From NCBI GenBank assembly GCA_023627715.1, contig JAMAHW010000181.1, positions 1 through 23,031 of the forward strand: a stretch of 23,031 nt of DNA, given 5' to 3'. Both the position numbers and the translations under genes were made by a program. Origin of the DNA: Periconia sp. R9002. Taxonomy: Eukaryota > Ascomycota > Dothideomycetes > Pleosporales > Periconiaceae. The notes under the pieces are model-generated. The model saw only the letters and a list, made by a program, of their open reading frames with translations, was not told the DNA's origin and did not search any database. Shown here piece after piece: positions 9,485 through 19,451 of this stretch. The first letter of the stretch is position 1, and each line of letters starts with the position of its first letter.

Positions 9485-11407
9485 TTATACCCATGGTACC
9501 TTTCGTGATGAGGTGACTTGTTCTCCCACTACACCTCCTTCTGCATCATCATGATCAATTTCCTCTTCGACATCCTTACCCTTTGCCATGATATTTGAAT
9601 CTTCATCTCTGAGACCTCCAACCGTTGCAGCCCCACTCTCTTTCATCTCCGCAATCTTCTTTTCGGTTCGCTCCATCTGCTTCTTCCTAGCACCAGCTTT
9701 CAATTTTTCCCACTGTTCTCTGTACCTTGCCAAAACAAGGGCGTTCTTCTCGTTCTGACGTGTTAGTTGTTCCTTATCAGCCGTCAGCTCTGTAATTTGC
9801 GCCGCTTGCGAGGTGATGCGGGATTCGAGTTCGGCGATGCGTTTCATGACCTCGGGATCGGGGCCGTATTGTAACGGCTGCTGCTGGCCATGGTGCAGTG
9901 TTATTGTTGGAGAGGACGATGACGTAGCAGTCTGAGAGACGATGGGTGGTATATTTGATGTTATTGGTGGGGAAGGGAGGGCGGGATGGTTATTAGAGCC
10001 CATGGCGAGGGCTTGAGCAAGTGCACTGGGATCACTAGAGGTAGAAGGGAGATGGGTACGGGCGCGGAAGGACTGTGCAAGGGCAATGTGCGAGGATTGT
10101 GATGTGGTTTCCCACATGGCAATACGTTTAGCTTGCTTGTCCACGGTCTGGATTAAGGTTTCGATTTGCAGTTCGTACTCCTCCACTGTTTTTTGCCCAG
10201 CTCCACGGCCGGCTGCAAGGGTGCGCACCGTGGCCACATTATTTGCCGTTTTCCCCCTTGATCTTGGTCTCCGCGAAGCAGTCGGAGAGGGTGGGCCGAC
10301 GGTTTCGCGTGCATCAACAAATTCTTCATGGGATGAGCCTTTCAAACCGGAGCCGGGCTCATTGTCACTTTCGGATATGGGATCAAGAAGAGGGTTCTGC
10401 GCAGCGTGGAGGGGGTGATGATGGTGCAGCGGTGTGTTGGGGTTTTGCAGAATATTGGCATAGGAAACGGTGCCTCCGGATGTAGGGACTAAGTAAAAGG
10501 ATTCATTGTTGGCAAAATGGGGGGTGTTGGCTTCTTGGAGAGCACGCAAGGCAGGTTTGCTAATCAAAGCAGCAAGATCGGGCTCGGAAGACTTGACCGT
10601 GCGAGATGCCTCAGGGGACTGTGTCCTGCTTGGAGGTTTAGAAGAGACTTTTGTTTGTTTCTTTGGCGGCGGTTCAAGTGCAGGCGAGGGAGGTGTAGGA
10701 CTAAGCGGCAGCGATGTGAAGGCTAACGGGGCGCTGATGGCTGAAATGACGCCTCCAAATGCCGAGTAGAAGCGCCTAAAGTTGTCGTCTGTGGGAGTGT
10801 GGGAGTGGGAGCTGGGTTCGCTTTGTCTTTGCTTTGTATCTCTATTACCACTTTCTATACTGCTACGCTTTTCTGCCTCTGCCTTTCGACTTTGACGCTC
10901 CAGCATGTCCCGCACGGGAGTCGAGGCATGTTCATTGCGACTGGCAAGAGCGTTGGCGACAGAAACTGGGGCTGCGCTTGGAGTGCCCCGCCGCGGGATA
11001 CCACGCTTTTCGGCAAGATTTGTAGCGATGGACGATTGTGGGAGTCTACGGCGGGAGGGGGCGCGGGTTGAGGAGGAAGAGGAGCTGGCAGTAGGCGACG
11101 ACGATCTCGCAGATGTCGACTTCGGGTTTGGATTGGCAGCGGAGGCATCTGAGTTTTGGTTCGATGTCTTGATAATTTCCTTCCTGCGTGGAGGTTCTTT
11201 TATCAGGCCGGCCAGTTTCTGATGGTGATGCTCCAAGAGGTTGAGAATGCGTAGTGCTTCGGAGTTTGCTGTATCGTGAGTTGCCTCGCGAAAGGCAGAG
11301 GCAGCCGAGTCATGCTCATGCCCCGCGGTCGCGATGCTATTTCCGTACGTGGCCGTCGCAGCGTTACGGGCGTGTTCGTGAGCTTTGGTGAGCTGGGCAG
11401 ACTCCAT
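9485..11407 (-). CDS. MIT-like N-terminus and C-terminal coiled coil; candidate Atg38/NRBF2-type protein
   Basis: Single-exon reading frame of 640 aa from the ATG at 11407. The frame stays open to 11584, but the 59 extra residues look non-coding and lie in promoter-like DNA. Residues 1 to about 72 are an Ala/His-rich helical segment beginning ESAQLTKAHEHARNAATA, with the repeat pattern of a MIT domain. Residues about 73-300 are Ser/Pro/Arg-rich and probably disordered. A conserved-looking ESFYLVPTSGGTVSY block (about 302-316) contains FYLV, a possible Atg8-interacting motif. Two heptad-rich segments follow, at about 407-432 and 519-591, and the tail is acidic. MIT plus coiled coil plus an Atg8-binding motif is the layout of Atg38/NRBF2, the accessory subunit of autophagic PI3-kinase complex I. 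This assignment is inference from layout, not from clear homology. Other MIT-containing endosomal proteins remain possible. Confidence 0.6.
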   Translation of the reverse strand: MESAQLTKAHEHARNAATATYGNSIATAGHEHDSAASAFREATHDTANSEALRILNLLEHHHQKLAGLIKEPPRRKEIIKTSNQNSDASAANPNPKSTSARSSSPTASSSSSSTRAPSRRRLPQSSIATNLAEKRGIPRRGTPSAAPVSVANALASRNEHASTPVRDMLERQSRKAEAEKRSSIESGNRDTKQRQSEPSSHSHTPTDDNFRRFYSAFGGVISAISAPLAFTSLPLSPTPPSPALEPPPKKQTKVSSKPPSRTQSPEASRTVKSSEPDLAALISKPALRALQEANTPHFANNESFYLVPTSGGTVSYANILQNPNTPLHHHHPLHAAQNPLLDPISESDNEPGSGLKGSSHEEFVDARETVGPPSPTASRRPRSRGKTANNVATVRTLAAGRGAGQKTVEEYELQIETLIQTVDKQAKRIAMWETTSQSSHIALAQSFRARTHLPSTSSDPSALAQALAMGSNNHPALPSPPITSNIPPIVSQTATSSSSPTITLHHGQQQPLQYGPDPEVMKRIAELESRITSQAAQITELTADKEQLTRQNEKNALVLARYREQWEKLKAGARKKQMERTEKKIAEMKESGAATVGGLRDEDSNIMAKGKDVEEEIDHDDAEGGVVGEQVTSSRKVPWV

Positions 11408-12072
11408 TTCTTTGGTGAAGAGGAGTGAGAGAGGGCGTGCGGGTTGCCGCATGTAAGAATCTACATACGTACATGTAGGTAGAAATGAGAAACGTCCACG
11501 CGATGTTTGGGACGTCATGAGGCGATGCATTGACCACAAGCCACAACATAGGACAGGCAACTTACATCTAGTAGGTAAATGCATGGTTATTCTTACTTAG
11601 GTAAGCTATACAAGTTACGCTGTTATCCGATTCGATACGGAGGCTTATGTAAGTTACATGAATGTTATTTTGTATCCTTGCAGAAGGAGGCTGAGCTGAG
11701 TTGCAGGCTGCTTAAGTACCTACGTATGCCTTATTAAGTATATGTAGCAAGGCACCGAATTGTGAATGATGCACGTTTGTCCGATACAAACAGCTTGCTC
11801 CTTCCCTATCCATCTTTCTCTCAGAGGTCTGATGCTGTCGAGTACTTGGCTACCTACTACTTGTACATTGTAGCCTCGTCGTGCCAAATCATCGACCGAC
11901 CACCCTCCACCGCCGTCTACATCATCGAACCTCCCCGCTTCTCCACCACCATTACCAGCCATCCCCGCCACACACACACTCCCACATACATAGAACGAGG
12001 GTCGGACTCGAATACGCACTGAAAAACGCAAGCGACCAAGTAGATAGGCACGCTTGACGGTCTTTTTGTGCC
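11408..12072. other. Divergent promoter region
   Basis: 665 nt between the start codons of two divergent genes (coiled-coil protein on minus, GRAM-VASt protein on plus). It is rich in short TACCTA/TAGGTA words (for example gtaggtag at 11473-11480, ttaggtaag near 11599, taagtacctacgta near 11714, ctacctacta near 11850). The final 130 bases before 12073 are CA/CT-rich, typical of a fungal 5' leader. No uORF or gene is supported. Confidence 0.5.
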
Positions 12073-15000
12073 ATGGCCACTGCCGATTCAGCGCGAAGTC
12101 GAGCCTCGTCCGTAGGCCACAGCAGCAGAGACAATTCTCTCGCACCCACGGGCATTCGCACAACCCTCAAAGGAGGCGTCAGCTCATCGACTACATCTGT
12201 CGCAAGCAGTGAGGACCGTCCGCCCGATAATGCCAGCGCCAGCGATTTATATGCTTCGGATGGACTGGATAGGTTGAAAAACCACAACCACAACTCCGAA
12301 GACGGCCAAAGCGAGAGCTCATCGACGCACCGGCGACGCATGTCGAAGCTGTTCAAAGGGCGCAAAACACGCCGCAAATCCGGCCATAGCACCGTCTCGG
12401 ATTCTGCTGACGATGCAATCCCTCCTGTGCCCAACATGCCATTTGCTTCCAAGCATGGTTTGTCCGCAAGCGAAGAGTCACTTGGCCTTCACAAGAGTGT
12501 GTCAAGCAGTCTTTTCACCGAAGATTCTGACATCGAAGGGTAAGTCTCATGTTTCCGTCATAGCCCATCTAGCATCCTATCTGCCCTGAACAAGTGTCTT
12601 TGTTTCCCCCATCAGTCTTGTCTCAGCTGCACCGACCATCTCAAACACACTCCAGCCCCCGATTACGTACACATATGATGCTTGGCTACATGCGGCTTGC
12701 GGAGTACACATGTGCAGCGGCAGTAGTAAGCAAGGAAAGGCGAAAGAGAGAGACCCTGCAACATCTTCCCCACCATGATGCACACTATATTTGGTCCCAT
12801 ACGCACATGCCCGCTCCTCTCGTTCTCATTCCCATTGCCGTCGCTATCAGCGTTACCGCCGCTACCCCTCTCCTTTTTCTAATTGGCGCGTTCCGTTTTG
12901 TTTCTATGTTCCATATTTCACGCAGCTGGATTGCGTGGCCGCATTGCGCTAACTCACATCCTCTACCGTCTTCAGTGCCCCAGTACGCCCTACCATCTCT
13001 CCTCACCAGTCGCACACTGGCTATCTGACCCTATCCTCCCCTCTGATCACCGCTCAAGCTGCCGACTCAGCTCCTCTGGAGACTGTTACCGCCGACGAGC
13101 AAGCCACGCCACGCCACGCTCAAACCTTTGACGTCGCCGTCCCCAAACGTGGCACTTCGCCAGGCCGCAAACTGAAGGAGGCCTTCACCCCCACAACCAA
13201 ACGCTCCTTCACCCAAAAGTCCGGGGTAGATACGGCTGACAGCCCCCGCCCCAGCACCAGCAGCGGTTTAGGCACATTCTTTGGGGGGAAGAAGCGTGAG
13301 ACCAACGTTGTTCTTGACGATTCTCCTTTGCAAACATCCCCTCCTCCACTCCCTGCGACAAAAGAGATTCGACCTTCCTCTTCACTTCCTGCCATTACTC
13401 CCAAGCTCATCGTCACCGAACTTCCGGCAACTCCGCCGAACTTAGTTGACGCTCCCACCACATTAGTAACCCCACCCACTCCAACAGATGCAAAGCCAGT
13501 TTCTCCCGCAGGGTCAGCGTCGAACTCCAAGAACGGTGTGCATATTGCGAACCCCAACGTCGTCGTTTCTCCCTCGGGGAATATGATATCGCACAGACGT
13601 GCACGATCTGCAACAAATCCCCCAAGCAAACTTTCCAATTCTATATCCGCTCCGTTGACTCCGACAATAGAGGAAGCTAAGACGCCCGGCGGAACTGCAG
13701 TTCCCCCTCAATCCCCTAGCGGCTTTTTCTCCTCAGTCTTCTCCGCAGCACAAAACGCCGCCAATACCCTTAGTACCACCATAGCAAATACCGCTACACC
13801 AAACAAGAACAAAGGGCCCGCGCAGCAGCATAAGGGGGAAGAGGCAAAAACGGAAGAAGTAGGCGGCGAGGAAGTCATAAGCGTAAATAACCCTAGCACA
13901 ACCGTGAACGAGGGATCTGAGAAACGTAGACTTGCTGTGGAGACACTAGGCACTGGCAATTTGAGTTTGGCGCATCTTGGGATAACAGATTCGGAAGAAC
14001 CTAGCCTAATGTCTTCGAACGGCAATTTGCCTGTAACTTCCGACGATGCGTCAGCGAAAGCTGCCGATCTGGCGGCAGCCCAAGCAGTGTCTGCTGCATA
14101 TGCAGCTGAGAAGCCGGCTAACACGTCGAGCGACGACCACGTAGCATCTCTGAACACGTCCGCTACAAATACCATGTCACCGCCTAGACAGCAAGATATT
14201 ACAGACTCCCCCGCTGCAGGTTCCCTGAACCGCCAAGGTAGTATCCGTAGCCGGGTAAGCGGCGGCAGAAAGCGACGGCATCGAGGCAGTTCTGCGACGA
14301 CAGGTAACACTATTGCAGCGGCAATAGGTGCCAGTACGTCGACTTTGGTTCCCCAAGCCGGTCTCAGCAATCAACGGCTCAACGGCACAGGGTTTGCCGT
14401 TGCATCACCAAAAAGAAATAGAGAGTTTCATGCTCTATTCAAAAGTGTCCCAGAAGATGACTATCTGATTGAAGACTATAGTGCAGCGCTTCAGAAAGAA
14501 ATCCTGCTACAAGGCCGTCTGTACGTTTCCGAGGGGCACTTATGTTTTTCCAGCAATATTTTGGGTTGGGTAACCAACTTGGTGATAAGCTTCGACGAGG
14601 TGGTGTCGGTAGAAAAGAAATCGACGGCTGTTGTGTTTCCCAACGCTATCGTAATTCAGACACTCCACGCTCGCAATGTATTCGCATCGTTACTGACTCG
14701 AGATACAACCTACGATCTCATCATTGGCATTTGGAAGATTTCGCATCCAAACTTAAAGTCGTCCCTAAATGGGGTCGCACTGGACGGGACAGGGACAGGC
14801 GACAAAACAGAAAAAGCAGAATCGGTCGGTAGCGATGATGGTTCTGTGCAGGACTCGGAGGACGACGTCTATGATGAGGATGCTGAAGATGATGACGGAA
14901 TAGGAAGCTTTACAGAGGCTGGGGATGGCAGTGTTACCGGCAGCGAGATGGGTTCTGTGACAGGCGAAGCGAAAAAAGCCAGCGCTGCAATGGCACAGGC

Positions 15001-16280
15001 CGTCAGCGGTGGCGCCCAGAAGCTCAACGAGGACGCAGAAGCCATGATCAATGGTACACCTGCAATTCAGGACTTTCCAGGAGCATCAACACACGGCCCT
15101 ACAGAATGTGGTGATAACGACCAGCATTATGACAAACTTCTAATTGACACGACCATTCCCGCACCGCTTGGGAAAATCTATAGCTTGACTTTCGGCCCAG
15201 GTTCTGGCGTATTCATGCGTAAATGGTTAATAGAAGACCAAAAATCTACTGACCTTCAAATGGAAGACGACGGAAAAGGGCTTGGTGAAGGCAACAAAAC
15301 CTTCAGTTTCTCGTACATCAAGCCGCTAGGGGGTAGTATTGGCCCGAAACAGACCAAGTGTAACATCACATCGAATCTGGAACAATATGATTTAAACAAA
15401 GCCGTCACAATCCTACAGACCACTCAAACTCCGGATGTACCTAGCGGTAACATATTCGTAACAAAGACACGATATTGTTTAATGTGGGGTCCGAATAACA
15501 GTACACGTCTTATCATGACATTTACGGTGGAATGGAGTGGCAAGAGTTGGCTTCGGGGTAAGAAACGATGATCTTCCTTTCCCCTTGCCGAAACGTATAT
15601 ATGCTGATGGTTTTCAAGCACCAATCGAGAAGGGCGCCAACGATGGGCAGTTGACCTATGCAACCAGCCTCAGCACAGCACTTCGCAACGCAGTGGTTTC
15701 CAAGAGCAATATACCCAAGTTGCCTGGTAAAACAGGCAAAAGTAAGAAACGCTCTAAAGCCAACATCGTTGCACAGGAGGCGCCCGCTCCTCCTGCTTCT
15801 GCTACATCGACTGCCGCAAAGGAAAGTAGCTGGGGCCCTCTGGATCCGCTACGTGGTCTACTAGGTCCTATCGCAGATGTCATTGATCTAATCGTCACTA
15901 AAAAAAACGTCATACTATTTTTGGGGGGTATTCTGATATATACCTGGTTTTTCTCTCGATCCAACGCAGCCGTCTCTTCCGGGTATATGAATACAGCGCA
16001 GAGACAGATTGCTTACGAAGAACTCTGGCGGCATGAAGAAGCCGAGCTTTGGAACTGGCTCGAAGAACGTGTTGCGATGGATCGTGTGCATTCGTCGGTG
16101 GCAGGCGGCCGAGTTGCTTATGGTCAGAAGGTACAGGAGAAGTTGGTGGCTGAGAGCGTGCGCAACAGAGAGATTGATGACGCGATCCGCACAACCGAGG
16201 AACGCTTGGTTGCGTTGAAACGCGCAGTTATGAGGGCGAGAGAGACCAACACTAAAAGCCCAGAGGATGAGTCTACATAG
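12073..16280 (+). CDS. GRAM-VASt sterol-transfer membrane protein (Lam/Ltc, GRAMD1 family)
   Basis: Family members (yeast Lam1-6, human GRAMD1/Aster) sit in the ER at membrane contact sites and move sterols between ER and plasma membrane or mitochondria. Exons 12073-12539, 12976-15557 and 15619-16280 sum to 3711 nt (1236 aa). The first intron is unusually long (436 nt, GTAAGT...gctaac...TTCAG); the second is 61 nt. Residues 1 to about 630 are a Ser/Thr/Pro-rich, probably disordered tail. A GRAM domain lies at about 637-755 (begins REFHALFKSVPEDDYLIEDY). An acidic linker follows (DDVYDEDAEDDDG), then one VASt domain at about 870-1045 that crosses the second intron (SWLR then APIEKGANDGQ). One transmembrane helix sits at about 1112-1130 (NVILFLGGILIYTWFF), followed by a short helical, coiled-coil-like tail. 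One VASt domain and no visible BAR/PH module fit the Lam5/Lam6 (Ltc1) type better than Lam2/4 (two VASt) or Lam1/3. Confidence 0.92.
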
Positions 16281-16894
16281 CGAAGCTGACCATCTCTGGC
16301 GCGCTTCTTATCGCAGATTTTTTGTCCGTTGTTGGAGATTCGGAAGATACCCTGTTTGTTCACTCATTTTTTCCTTACATGATTGTACATCTATCCCTTT
16401 TGTCTCGTCGGTCTTAAGTTTTCTTATTGTTGTTCCCTACATATTTCTCAAGCATGGTTTTGGCGTTTGCATAGCACACTCACTTTCTCACAGGTGAAGG
16501 TGACAAATTACATTTTGGGCATGAAGTGCATCTTTCCGATCTAGTATTTTTCTTACATCGAAATGTACATACATTGAAAATGCATCGGGAACCATATTGT
16601 ACGTTGATATGCTACATCTATTGTCCAGCTTCCTCAAAGTCCTTAAATGTATATTGTCAGCAGTGGCAATACATCCTATGCATCTCCGTTTACTACTCGA
16701 AATTGTCTATCTTGCTTATCATGCAGGCCCATCTTTTCGTCGCCGAGTCACATTTGGAATATATGCATTCGTTATATTCTTTGCATTCCCCAACCGTTTC
16801 CTATCACAAGCAAACACACAAGTTGGGGAATAGGTACTTTCGCTCAAAGGGTCCTAATGAGATTCGACTCAGGCGATGGATTCTAGAATACCTA
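16281..16894. other. Convergent 3' intergenic region
   Basis: 614 nt between the ends of the GRAM-VASt gene (plus) and the Acinus-like gene (minus). It is T-rich with many short words such as tacat and tgtacat. Open frames here (for example 16526-17119 and 16597-16833) overlap the Acinus-like gene antisense or have no recognisable content. I see no gene. Confidence 0.5.
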
Positions 16895-18889
16895 TCAATT
16901 CCCACTTCTCCACCCTCCACCGCCCCTCCAAAACCCCCCACCACGGGGTGTTGCGCGATTGTTCCTCGCTCTCCCACCACCCCAACCGCCTCTCCGTCCG
17001 AAGCCTCCGTTCTCAATCTCATAAACACCAAAGTCCTCCCCTACCTCAATGATCCTATCATCCTCATCAAAAGAAAATCGCATCAGTTCGTCCTCGCGCC
17101 GAGAATTTGCATTTTTTAAACCCCTCCCTTTGCGCTTCTCCTCGGGGACCCAATTGCGCGAGGTTTCGTAGTCGAGCTCCTCAAGGCGTAAGGAGATGGT
17201 GGAATCAGGAACGCGTTTATAGTAGAGTTTCGGTTTGGAGGTTTGAGTGGAGGAAAAGAGATCATCGAGCGTAGCGAAGGATTTGGCGATGGAGTGGCGG
17301 GTCTCCGGAGCTGTTGACAAATTGGAGGGCGGAGAAATGGGATGCTGAAGATGACGCGCAGATTCGTTTCGTTGTCCCTTTGGACTAGTTGGCGGGTTCC
17401 ACTCGGATGAAGTGACGGGCCCTCTAACACTTGGAGTGGAACCAATAACCTGAAATACGGCCTCAAATCCATCTGCCGTCTGGGGATACACGACTTCAAA
17501 TTTTCTAGCCAAAACAGGTTGTCCGCTCAAGCGTGCGGCTTTGTCTGAGGCAATAGCATCTTCCTCCTGCTGAATCCAAGCCTCGACTTTATCGTCTGGG
17601 ACGAAATCCACCCACAATTCTTTACGATTTCCCTCTGGCGGCCATATGCAACCATGTAAAGAAGCGCGGGCCCGCGAAGCGGCGGTTATAGTGGTGAAAT
17701 TTACAAAGGCGTGGGTTTTCATGCTATCAAGAAAGAGAGACTTGATGATAGAGGGATCAGGGGACGCAGCGGGAGGAGACGCAAGGGAGACAAGGTGTGT
17801 GTGGAGGAGCTCAGGACGGAGCGGACGCATCAAATTGCGAATATAGAGGGCGGATGTTGCGGGATGTAAGGCTGCCACTATTGGCCGGTCGTCGACTGAT
17901 GTGTTGAACGCAGTTACGCCCAGAGGCTCCTGGTCCAAGAGCTCGCGATACCGAGGCCCTTTTTCCTTTCTTTCGGTCGGTGCTGGCGCTTCTACTACTG
18001 GCGTGATGATTTTGGAAGGATCAGAGCTACGGAAAATTGTGGAAGCACCAGAGAGCGAGGCCGATGGTTCGAAGTTTTGCGCATATACATTTGCAGGACT
18101 TTCCACAGCTTCTTGATCTGCTTCTTTCACATTTGCGTCCGGCAGCCCTGACCCTATGACCTTGACCATATACTCGTCTTTATTTTCATCTTCTTGTAAG
18201 CGAATATTGGGTGCTTTCTCGTTATTTGGCCGGGATTTCTTAGTGCGCACGTCCTCGAAGGTAAGCTCTGGAGTCTGACTTCTTCTCTTACGTTTTCGCG
18301 TCTCTGCTTCTAGCTCTTCTGTGTTTAGCCTCGTCATTGGGTCGACAGTAGTGGTGGCAGAACGCTCGGGTATGGGAAGGAGTTGCGGCTTCTCGATGGA
18401 TGGCTCTTCATCGGGAGCTGAGGAGGGGGTTCGCTCGAGAGCTGTTGCGTCGGGGGTTTGCGAGACGTTTGTGAGTTGTACGGTCGAAGTTCCTGTTTTT
18501 GAGTTTGTGACTACTTCAGTATCTTCCATGACTGTGTCTGATTCAATCATAGTAGGTTTCTCAGGAATAGCGTTATCGACCACTTCAGAATTTTCAGATA
18601 CCGCGGGCGTTGAACCTTCCATGTTTCCTAATGTTACATGTCCACTCTCTTCTCTACCTTTATTCGCCCCTTCGCCATCCTTCCTCAATGCGTCCGCCTC
18701 TGCTAGCTCAGTATCGGCATCGCGTGATTTCTCTTGAATCTGTGTTAAAGTGGCCTCCTTGGTGTCCCATTCTTCGAGCTTCTCGATGATCTGTGCCTTT
18801 CTCGTGAGACCTGTTGATGGGATACCACGATCTTTGAGCAGTTGTCGCAAATTCGCGACCGTCTGTTTATTGTAATCCGACATAATCAT
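16895..18889 (-). CDS. Acinus-like SAP-RRM-RSB nuclear RNA/DNA-binding protein
   Basis: Animal Acinus scaffolds the ASAP complex (with RNPS1 and SAP18) on exon-junction and splicing complexes. This 664-codon intronless gene has the same order of parts. The SAP domain lies at about 5-42 (TVANLRQLLKDRGIPSTGL). A Ser/Thr/Glu-rich linker follows, with a basic KRKRRS block near 200. A divergent RRM sits at about 345-432, with YIRNLMRPL as its first strand, IKSLFLD...THAFVNF, and LHGCIWP. Residues about 540-570 read LDDLFSSTQTSKPKLYYKRV, close to the Acinus RSB motif LDDLF-x-KT. The tail is a Gly/Arg/Trp-rich RGG-like segment (about 628-664). The start reads Met-Ile-Met; the third residue (18883) is an equally good start. 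The nuclear role in mRNA processing is inferred from this architecture. The SAP domain also allows a chromatin-binding role. Confidence 0.85.
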   Translation of the reverse strand: MIMSDYNKQTVANLRQLLKDRGIPSTGLTRKAQIIEKLEEWDTKEATLTQIQEKSRDADTELAEADALRKDGEGANKGREESGHVTLGNMEGSTPAVSENSEVVDNAIPEKPTMIESDTVMEDTEVVTNSKTGTSTVQLTNVSQTPDATALERTPSSAPDEEPSIEKPQLLPIPERSATTTVDPMTRLNTEELEAETRKRKRRSQTPELTFEDVRTKKSRPNNEKAPNIRLQEDENKDEYMVKVIGSGLPDANVKEADQEAVESPANVYAQNFEPSASLSGASTIFRSSDPSKIITPVVEAPAPTERKEKGPRYRELLDQEPLGVTAFNTSVDDRPIVAALHPATSALYIRNLMRPLRPELLHTHLVSLASPPAASPDPSIIKSLFLDSMKTHAFVNFTTITAASRARASLHGCIWPPEGNRKELWVDFVPDDKVEAWIQQEEDAIASDKAARLSGQPVLARKFEVVYPQTADGFEAVFQVIGSTPSVRGPVTSSEWNPPTSPKGQRNESARHLQHPISPPSNLSTAPETRHSIAKSFATLDDLFSSTQTSKPKLYYKRVPDSTISLRLEELDYETSRNWVPEEKRKGRGLKNANSRREDELMRFSFDEDDRIIEVGEDFGVYEIENGGFGRRGGWGGGRARNNRATPRGGGFWRGGGGWRSGN

Positions 18890-19451
18890 ACGCCGACGAA
18901 TAGTGAAGGTTGTAGATGTAGATCAAATGGTATCTGTGTTGAAGCATATACGCAAATTGAATTATGTGAAGCTCGCTGGCGGTTGCGTCTTAGGCTAATT
19001 CGTGACGAACGGGCTGGCGACGCATGCGGCTCGAAGTAACTTTGTCGAAGGACAGACAGCCACGCTAAACGGCTTGGCGCGAAGATCCCCTGCATCAATG
19101 CATCACCGTCGTCCCAATACACCACAGTCTGCGGCGTCTCCATAGCAAATGACGCTATAGTCGGGGTGCACCCAATACAATCTATGCACAGTCATGGGTG
19201 AGTGAATACCAGTTGGCTGGTATAAATTTTAGTCTGTTCATGTTCTCCAGTCCATTGCATCAATTTGTCCAGTTTCAATTTCTGACTCTACCTGTGAGCT
19301 GGAAAGTCGGATAGAACAGTTTGATTTTCTAAAGACTAATTCCGGAGGCATGGTGATTGACCCTCCACAAAAGAACGCCAGCACCCGGAGAAATACAATC
19401 TTAAAAAAACCTGAGCTTATCAATTGATGAACACGAATATATTGACTCTCC
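18890..19451. other. Intergenic region between two minus-strand genes
   Basis: 562 nt that hold the promoter of the Acinus-like gene (next to 18889) and the 3' UTR of the DUF300 gene (next to 19452). No coding sequence, RNA gene or strong motif was recognised. The open frames at 18842-19039 and 18886-19143 overlap the start of the Acinus-like gene in other frames. Confidence 0.5.

Noticed and set aside
11408..11584. Upstream in-frame extension of the coiled-coil protein by 59 residues
   Set aside because: The extension is Cys/Arg/Leu-mixed without a targeting signature and lies in promoter-like DNA; the Met at 11407 directly precedes the MIT-like helix.
12672..12782. Two ATGATGC words in the long intron as possible box C elements of a snoRNA
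   Set aside because: They do not match RTGATGA and no paired D box with a terminal stem was found.
16526..17119. A 197-codon open frame on the plus strand
   Set aside because: Its second half is antisense to the Acinus-like gene and its first half is low-complexity 3' sequence; no family resemblance.
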